Assembly (NCBI GenBank): GCA_947178165.1 | Contig: CAMWXH010000014.1 | Span: forward strand, 1-38,777 | Reading direction: 5' to 3' | Length of the DNA stretch: 38,777 bases | DNA from: an uncultured Porphyromonadaceae bacterium | GTDB taxonomy: Bacteria; Bacteroidota; Bacteroidia; Bacteroidales; Muribaculaceae | In this document: positions 34,180-38,777 of the stretch, one piece after another | Layout of the letters: every line of letters begins with the position of its first letter | Position numbering within the stretch: the stretch's first letter is position 1 | Position numbers and translations under genes: made by a program | Notes under the pieces: model-generated | The model's input: only the letters and a program-made list of their open reading frames with translations | Database searches by the model: none | Told to the model about the DNA's origin: nothing

Positions 34180-34247
34180 TCTCGTTATACAGTCGGCATA
34201 GTTCAATAGTAACCACAACAGCTTACGAAAAGGGAATTATAACGAGA
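34180..34247. repeat. 10-bp inverted repeat downstream of the TonB-like gene
   Basis: TCTCGTTATA (34180-34189) and TATAACGAGA (34238-34247) are exact reverse complements, 48 bases apart, starting one base after the TonB-like stop codon. Purpose unknown; possibly remnants of an element's ends or a long-range mRNA stem. Confidence 0.35.
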
Positions 34248-34275
34248 TAATACTTGATTCCCCGCGAATTATTCC

Positions 34276-34340
34276 TAACTTTGAAACGGAATCCCCCCGA
34301 GTGTCCCTGTCTTCGGACAAACCTCGGGGTTTAATCTTTT
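34276..34340 (+). ncRNA. Candidate short RNA: promoter plus terminator-like hairpin
   Basis: TAACTTTG at 34276-34283 is a -7 box, with CTTG at 34253-34256 at 19 bases. A start near 34290 would run straight into a hairpin: CCCCGAG (34295-34301) with CTCGGGG (34323-34329) and an inner GTCC/GGAC stem, then TTTAATCTTTT. No plus-strand protein frame follows for over 1.5 kb. The hairpin could equally be only the terminator of the TonB-like gene, 116 bases upstream. The rest of 34179-34430 shows nothing else I recognise. Confidence 0.35.
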
Positions 34341-34430
34341 ATAGCCGACTCCCGTGGTCAGCAGTGCTTCAGTGCTATCCCCAACGCCCTCAATCCCGAC
34401 ATTATATACCATACCGTAACGGCTTGAGTA

Positions 34431-34925
34431 TTATAGATTTTCCACACATCGTTGGAAGTCATCTATCTTGCCATTGACAATCTTTATTCGTGTGATTCCT
34501 GTCCAACCCATATCTGAGTATTTAACAATATACCAATCATCGCCGACACTTTCAATGTTGAGAATATCGGACTCCCCCGTCGTACCTGGCTTAGAATCTT
34601 GCTCTTGGGTTCTCAATTCATTGAAGGCGTAACAGTTATTGTCTTCACAGTCAAATTCATAACCATCCTTGAGCTTTTTTAAGGCATTTTCTGTGAAGTA
34701 GCGTTCCGGATGTGCATAAACTTCGGGATCCGCATCAATAGCACATACGAATTTTGAATATACAGTTTTTATCAGGTCTGAATAGTCCTGAGGATTGATA
34801 CCTGAATCTACCGTTACTATCTCTTTTTCTTTTCTTTCAGCCTTATTGGCAGAAGGGTTCTTTGCTCCACAGGAGCTCACGGCATAAGCTAATGTAAGCG
34901 CGAAAATTAGTTTAATATATTTCAT
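34431..34925 (-). CDS. Small lipoprotein of unknown function
   Basis: 164 residues. The signal peptide ends in the lipobox AVSSC near residue 19, followed by a charged linker (to about 40). The mature domain (about 45-164) begins with QDYSDLIKTVYSKFVCAID, has FTENALKKLKDGYEFD, and ends with paired strands DDWYIVKYSDMGWTGITRIKIVNGKIDDFQ. This resembles the DUF3828/NTF2-like fold. It contains five further cysteines or so, some likely in disulfides. It starts 11 bases after the KilA-N gene, so the two are probably one unit. Function not known. Confidence 0.7.
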   Translation of the reverse strand: MKYIKLIFALTLAYAVSSCGAKNPSANKAERKEKEIVTVDSGINPQDYSDLIKTVYSKFVCAIDADPEVYAHPERYFTENALKKLKDGYEFDCEDNNCYAFNELRTQEQDSKPGTTGESDILNIESVGDDWYIVKYSDMGWTGITRIKIVNGKIDDFQRCVENL

Positions 34926-34936
34926 TGCAATTAAAA

Positions 34937-35752
34937 TTATTTCAGTAGTTTTCTTTCATTGCGATCACTCTCTAATATGCTCATTTGATGAATGGCTATC
35001 TGGTTGAGTTTCATTAATCTCTCGCTTTGTGGGATGCCTTGCTCAATAAACACTGCATTGAGATTCTCCATATTTGAAAGGCATATAAGCTCGTTGATTG
35101 AAGCGTAGTCGCGGATATTGCCTTTCAAATCCGGATTCTCGTCGCGCCACTGGCGAGCTGTCTTACCGAACATTGCCACATTAAGTACATCGGCTTCATC
35201 TGCATAGACATGCGAAGCCTGTTCACGGGTAATTTCTGCCGGGAGCAAATGAGTCTTTATCGCATCAGTATGAATGCGATAGTTGATTTTCGACAGCTCA
35301 CGTTTTGCCGTCCATCCCAGCGTTTTTTGTTCCTCGACTTTAAGTCGCTGAAATTCCTCTATAAGATAGAGTTTGAATGGCACACTTATTGCAGAACCAA
35401 ATTCAAAGGCAATATCCTTATGTGCGTATGTGCCCCCATATCTTCCTTTTTTTACCGCTATACCGATGGCATTAGTTCGCTCAATCCATTCTGTTGCGCT
35501 CAATACAAATGATGGTAACCCCGCGCTAATTCTAAAGTGGTCAAATTCGACCACTTTAAAATTAGGATTGTGAATTATTTCCCACGTACCAAGAAACTCC
35601 AATGTATAACGATTTCTTAACCAATTCTTTATTATATCTGCAGAACGGTTGTTCCCATCTTTGGCAGTAGCCATATCTGTCAACGAGATGTAATCTTCAT
35701 TATCAACCGAAAGAACGGTAATAGGGATATTTTGTACGATAATTTTTGCCAT
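34937..35752 (-). CDS. KilA-N domain protein
   Basis: 271 residues. The N-terminal part (about 15-125) matches the KilA-N DNA-binding domain: DYISLTDMATAKDG...IIKNWLRNRYTLEFLGTWEIIHNPNFKVVEFDHF, then GRYGGTYAHKDIAFEFGSAISVPFKLYLIEEFQRL. The C-terminal half (about 140-271) is mainly helical, with QRLKVEEQKTLGWTAKRELSKINYRIHTDAIK and AMFGKTARQWRDENPDLKGNIRDYASINELICLSNMENLN, as in Bacteroidota chromosomal copies. KilA-N proteins come from phages and large DNA viruses, so this gene is probably of phage origin. Its role in the host is not known. Confidence 0.85.
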   Translation of the reverse strand: MAKIIVQNIPITVLSVDNEDYISLTDMATAKDGNNRSADIIKNWLRNRYTLEFLGTWEIIHNPNFKVVEFDHFRISAGLPSFVLSATEWIERTNAIGIAVKKGRYGGTYAHKDIAFEFGSAISVPFKLYLIEEFQRLKVEEQKTLGWTAKRELSKINYRIHTDAIKTHLLPAEITREQASHVYADEADVLNVAMFGKTARQWRDENPDLKGNIRDYASINELICLSNMENLNAVFIEQGIPQSERLMKLNQIAIHQMSILESDRNERKLLK

Positions 35753-35780
35753 AGACTTTGAAGTCGTTCATTTTCCTGCG

Positions 35781-35788
35781 CAAATCTA
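35781..35788 (-). promoter_or_regulatory. -7 element for the KilA-N/lipoprotein unit
   Basis: On the minus strand TAGATTTG matches TAnnTTTG, 28 bases before the KilA-N ATG. No good -33 is visible. Confidence 0.45.
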
Positions 35789-35842
35789 CAAAAATTCTAT
35801 GATATTTCGGCTCTTATCTTATGAACTAAGAGAAAAACTTTG

Positions 35843-35850
35843 TATCTTTG
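35843..35850 (+). promoter_or_regulatory. -7 element for the small membrane protein
   Basis: TATCTTTG matches TAnnTTTG and lies 101 bases before the ATG at 35952. The expected -33 position has no clear TTTG. Confidence 0.4.
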
Positions 35851-35951
35851 TCTTTGCTTATAACGCAATTTGAAAAATAACACCTGAAGCAATACGAATA
35901 ATCTTTTTGGTGTTCGTCTCATCATGCCATTTCTTATGATATTTAAAGTAT

Positions 35952-36173
35952 ATGAAAATAAGTAATCGTGTAAAGCGCAATATTTCTCTAACATTATCTA
36001 TCGTTGGATTTGTTTGTATTGCTTCTCAAATTTGGGACGTTGCACTTGCTCCGTCATCAGGTCGAGCATGGTTTGACCTTTTCAGCAAAGTGCTTCTGAC
36101 ATATCTATGTTTTGATAATTATTTAATTTATCGCCGCAGAGTAAAAACATCTAACGATACTTCCTGTTATTGA
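35952..36173 (+). CDS. Small two-helix membrane protein
   Basis: 73 residues, no family recognised. A basic start (MKISNRVKRN) precedes helix 1 (about 11-33, ISLTLSIVGFVCIASQIWDVAL). A short loop SSGRAW follows, then helix 2 (about 40-60, FDLFSKVLLTYLCFDNYLIY), and the end is basic (RRRVKTSN). The positive ends suggest both termini face the cytoplasm. It has an upstream -7 box and a strong terminator downstream, which supports a real gene despite its size. Function unknown. Confidence 0.6.
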   Translation: MKISNRVKRNISLTLSIVGFVCIASQIWDVALAPSSGRAWFDLFSKVLLTYLCFDNYLIYRRRVKTSNDTSCY

Positions 36174-36214
36174 AGAATTATCTCATTAATCGCGTCTTTT
36201 CGCAAACATTATAA

Positions 36215-36279
36215 GAAGGAAGAGGGTGTGTCATAACGGCTCGTCTGGTCGTTATGACAGAACCCTCCCTTCATTTTTT
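36215..36279 (+). terminator. Strong terminator between the small membrane gene and GH32
   Basis: GAGGGT plus TGTCATAACG (36222-36238) pairs with CGTTATGACA plus ACCCTC (36250-36267), a long stem with one small internal bulge, extended by GAAG/CTTC outside. ATTTTTTG follows on the plus strand. It ends the plus-strand gene and may also stop the minus-strand GH32 transcript arriving from the other side. Confidence 0.8.
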
Positions 36280-36289
36280 GAGCAGTTGC

Positions 36290-37786
36290 TTAATGGATTG
36301 ACTTCAATGGCCACGCACTTAAATCCAGATCTGTCTTTCCTCGTTGTGAAAAAAATTCAACTCCTGTCTGCGAAGGCGACGCATAAGTGAGGAGGGTCAT
36401 AACTTTTTTACCTTTCTCAGCAAAGATTTCAATGGTCGATTTATCAACAAAAATGCGAAGTGAAATCTGCCGTGTCCCCGGTTCGGCGATCTTTGAATTG
36501 GAAACCCGATCAAAGAATTTGATCTTCACATCAGAACAATTCGTTCGGTCAAGGGTGAGATAACCGGTAGCGACATCATAACTTAACGCTACTTTCCGCC
36601 CGTCGCCCACACAAAGATTGAACCCGGCTACATCATTTGCAGACGCACTCAAATTGATGTTCATTTCATATTGATTAGCCATTGCTGAGATCTGTGGGAG
36701 AGAATATGTGCCGGCGCTATAAGTTTTATTAATCTTTACCTCCTTCCCTCGTAAATTCTCCAATGACTTCACGGGAGTCTGGCGCAAACGCAAGCCATCG
36801 GAAGTGGAATAAAGGGTGTAATTCCTTGGAAGTGACCATACACCTTTTCCCCATTTTGAAGGTGCCTGCTGAGCATAATCCCAGTAATTGACCCAACCAA
36901 GTGTAGTAACCTCCTCATTTTTAGGAGCGTCATAGTCCTGAAACACACGCGAAGCATAATAATCCATGCCGTCATCAACATATAACGGATCGGAATCAGG
37001 ATTATCGGGAATAAATTTCTTTCCGTCGAAATCTCCTACGAAATATTGCTCCCTTGCCCAGTTCACCGACACTAACAGCACCCACTTCTTCTCACCGGCC
37101 TCCTCAACAGTGACCTGAAAAAGGTCGGGGCATTCCCAGGAGCGTTTGTTATCCCCCATCGGTCCAAAGTCGCTGGTCCATGTCCAATTCTTTAGATCGT
37201 CGGATTCATAGAATGCAACTTTCTTTTCCAGAGCTTTTGCCACAGCCATGACCCATTTCCCCGTCGGTTCATAACGGATAACGGTTGGATCGCGAAACTC
37301 TGTGCTCCAAATATCGAGCACCGGATTCTGGTCATAATATTGGTAGGTCACTCCCCCGTCATGACTGAAAGCCACAGCCTGCGACTGTTTTTTAGAATCG
37401 TTATCAAAGAGTGTGAATACGGCCACCAGCGCATCTTTCCCCCAGCCTCCCGAATTCAGAGTATCGGCAATCACACTTCCGGTAAAAGCGGATGTTTTAG
37501 GAGGCATCCCTTTGATTGAGTGGTCGTTCAGCTCACGCCAATGCACAAGGTCGTTTGACTCGGCACCGCCCCAGCTGTAGGCGAGATACTTGCCATCTTT
37601 TTTAATCAGGCCACAAGGGTCGCCAATCCAGCGATGAGCGGGAGTGAAATGATATTGCGGACGATAAGGCTCACGGTAAAGGGTCGTGTCATTCTCTTTC
37701 ACCTCAGCGAAAGAATGAAAGGAAGAAATAGCCACTAACATAGCCATCCCCACCGATTTAATCAAATTACAGTTTGTAGAATACAT
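36290..37786 (-). CDS. Glycoside hydrolase family 32 (fructan/sucrose-type hydrolase)
   Basis: 498 residues with a signal peptide (to about residue 28). The five-blade propeller (about 42-345) carries nucleophile D56 in HRWIGDPCGL, transition-state stabiliser D166 in FRDPTVI and acid/base E218 in WECPDLF. The C-terminal beta-sandwich (about 360-498) is present. GH32 enzymes split levan, inulin or sucrose. The usual nucleophile block is NDPNG; here it is GDPCG, so both Asn are replaced while Asp is kept. No SusCD pair, fructokinase or regulator adjoins, so it is not in a complete fructan locus. No lipobox is seen; it is probably periplasmic or secreted. Confidence 0.88.
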   Translation of the reverse strand: MYSTNCNLIKSVGMAMLVAISSFHSFAEVKENDTTLYREPYRPQYHFTPAHRWIGDPCGLIKKDGKYLAYSWGGAESNDLVHWRELNDHSIKGMPPKTSAFTGSVIADTLNSGGWGKDALVAVFTLFDNDSKKQSQAVAFSHDGGVTYQYYDQNPVLDIWSTEFRDPTVIRYEPTGKWVMAVAKALEKKVAFYESDDLKNWTWTSDFGPMGDNKRSWECPDLFQVTVEEAGEKKWVLLVSVNWAREQYFVGDFDGKKFIPDNPDSDPLYVDDGMDYYASRVFQDYDAPKNEEVTTLGWVNYWDYAQQAPSKWGKGVWSLPRNYTLYSTSDGLRLRQTPVKSLENLRGKEVKINKTYSAGTYSLPQISAMANQYEMNINLSASANDVAGFNLCVGDGRKVALSYDVATGYLTLDRTNCSDVKIKFFDRVSNSKIAEPGTRQISLRIFVDKSTIEIFAEKGKKVMTLLTYASPSQTGVEFFSQRGKTDLDLSAWPLKSIH

Positions 37787-37885
37787 AAAAAAATTTTTTT
37801 GATTAATTTCTTATTCATGGGATATTATTCGGACCAATCTTAAACTCTCCTGTAAACATCGATAACTGTCCATTCAAAGTATTAA

Positions 37886-38470
37886 TTAATAGAAACAGTC
37901 CTTATCCCAATTGATAATATTATTATCTATATAATTCCATATTCGGTCTCCATCATGATTGTTTCTTATATAGTGGTCGTGGTAGCGTGTCTGCCACCCA
38001 AATTCTATATTGTTCATTTTTGAATACCGCGTAACAGCAGCCTTTATCGACCCAATTACCAATGCCAATCTCGAATTATGATGAGTTGTCTTTGTAGGGT
38101 CGCGACCTGTCGCGACCGATATCCGAGCCAATCGATTCAATCTTCCGAGATTGTTAGGTCTCTGTCCCTCATTTTTATTGGCACTTGTCTTCCCTTTATC
38201 AATTTCAACAATCAGATGAAGATGATTGGGCATTATCACATAATTCAGTATCCTTGCATCCGGAAAATGTTGTGACAAAGAGTTAATATTATAGTTAAGG
38301 AATTGGCCAAGTTCTGATAAATACATTTTATTGTCACGTATGAAGCCAAAATAATGTAATTTATTTTTTGTACACACGGTAACAAAATAATTCCCATCCG
38401 AATAGTCCAGGAATTCTGCTCGTGGATATTTTCTATTTGGCCCATCGTAACTCATAAAGATTATATTCAT
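37886..38470 (-). CDS. REP-associated tyrosine transposase (RAYT, IS200-like)
   Basis: 194 residues of the Y1/HUH fold. The start RKYPRAEFLDYSDGNYFVTVCTKNKLHYFG is typical of Bacteroidota RAYTs. The HUH motif is H83-L-H85 in VIMPNHLHLIVEID, and the tyrosine-bearing helix and end are in AAVTRYSKMNNIEFGWQTRYHDHYIRNNHDGDRIWNYIDNNIINW. Residues 116-126 (RISVATGRDPT) are encoded by a 33-bp REP copy inside the gene, in the linker between the HUH and tyrosine parts. The ATG at 38470 abuts an identical REP; an ATG at 38455 is an alternative start. No IS ends or partner gene are seen, as expected for a single-copy domesticated RAYT. Confidence 0.88.
   Translation of the reverse strand: MNIIFMSYDGPNRKYPRAEFLDYSDGNYFVTVCTKNKLHYFGFIRDNKMYLSELGQFLNYNINSLSQHFPDARILNYVIMPNHLHLIVEIDKGKTSANKNEGQRPNNLGRLNRLARISVATGRDPTKTTHHNSRLALVIGSIKAAVTRYSKMNNIEFGWQTRYHDHYIRNNHDGDRIWNYIDNNIINWDKDCFY
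38092..38124 (+). repeat. REP element inside the RAYT coding region
   Basis: Identical over 33 bp to 38470-38502. GTAG (38094-38097) is followed by a hairpin of GGTCGCGA (38098-38105), loop CCTG and TCGCGACC (38110-38117), then GATATCC. GTAG plus a short stem is the form RAYT proteins bind in other bacteria. 33 bp is eleven codons, so the RAYT frame stays open. Confidence 0.85.
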
Positions 38471-38502
38471 TGTAGGGTCGCGACCTGTCGCGACCGATAT
38501 CC
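38470..38502 (+). repeat. REP element at the RAYT start codon
   Basis: Exact copy, same orientation, of 38092-38124, with GTAG at 38472-38475 and the 8-bp stem at 38476-38483 and 38488-38495. It lies in the RAYT 5' leader, and its first base is the last base of the start codon on the other strand. Confidence 0.85.
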
Positions 38503-38541
38503 TGACACTTTAAAACTACATAAAGTTTCTAAGTCTGATGT

Positions 38542-38574
38542 CAAAGATAAGATTCAATAACTTAGTTTCACAAA
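38542..38574 (-). promoter_or_regulatory. Promoter of the RAYT gene
   Basis: On the minus strand TTTG (38574-38571) and TATCTTTG (38549-38542) are 21 bases apart. A second TATCTTTG-like box covers 38571-38578. Transcription would start near 38535 and read through the REP. The remaining sequence to 38777 is AT-rich and shows no gene I can support. Confidence 0.55.
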
Positions 38575-38777
38575 GATAACTATATTTTAATATTAAATTA
38601 TCCTAAAAAAGGAATTTGTACGAACATATTTTATTTTTAGGTTATATTGCACTAAGTCAGACATACTTAATCATAAGATATTTTTATGGTGAAAGCAAAT
38701 CTCTATAGGCGCATATATTAAAATACAATACTTCGGTTATTTTTTGAGATTTTGTTACTGGCTCCGAGAAGCCAAGT

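Noticed and set aside
37876..37885. CAAAGTAT before the GH32 gene as a minus-strand -7 box
   Set aside because: On the minus strand it reads ATACTTTG, so the TA is one base out of place for TAnnTTTG. No convincing promoter was found for GH32.

Overview
The window looks like a chromosomal segment of a Bacteroidota bacterium, most likely order Bacteroidales and perhaps a Muribaculaceae-type gut organism (the family is inference). Reasons: -7 boxes of the Bacteroidota form TAnnTTTG recur in front of genes, often with a TTTG about 19-21 bases upstream; the gene content includes a GLPGLI protein beside a TonB-type outer-membrane protein, a DUF5106-like thioredoxin protein, a Bacteroidota-length SpeA, an OmpA protein with a coiled coil, and a YtrA-type GntR/ABC module. 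I saw no rRNA, tRNA or CRISPR array.

Layout. 1-5450: a secreted leucine-rich-repeat protein, then a plus-strand run of a BadF-type sugar kinase, a thioredoxin-like exported protein, a DoxX membrane protein, MnmA and a bifunctional-nuclease-family protein. 5451-12165: an arginine/polyamine and housekeeping block with argR, a cysteine-free ArgC-like pseudoenzyme, a short SSB, speA, truA and ligA. 12230-14208: rpe and a PagL-like outer-membrane lipid A deacylase. 14251-15489: an OmpA protein on the minus strand. 15610-17963: an ABC/GntR operon with its own promoter and operator-like dyad, ending in an unlisted 30-residue membrane peptide. 18066-19211: a secreted esterase with a possible starch-binding-like tail.

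19295-28184: a tripartite efflux operon (HlyD adaptor, MacB-like ATPase, two FtsX/MacB-type permeases, TolC channel) followed by an NtrC-type sigma-54 activator and its sensor kinase. A sigma-54 promoter (19375-19391) with candidate upstream activator sites lies in front of the operon, so the locus probably controls itself. 28168-34178: a second, OmpR-type two-component pair facing away from a GLPGLI/TonB-barrel operon. Between them are four GTAAT half-sites spaced exactly 11 bp apart, a likely operator for the response regulator, bracketed by REP-like palindromes.

34179-38777: a more accessory end with a small lipoprotein, a KilA-N protein, a small membrane protein, an isolated GH32 enzyme with an altered active-site motif, and a RAYT (REP-associated transposase). 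The RAYT has an identical 33-bp GTAG-hairpin REP just upstream of its start and another inside its own reading frame.

The strongest regulatory observations are the sigma-54/NtrC efflux circuit, the 11-bp-phased OmpR-type operator, the GntR dyad, the ArgC-like pseudoenzyme and the REP inside the RAYT gene. All promoter and operator calls come from reading the bases; none was tested by a search.
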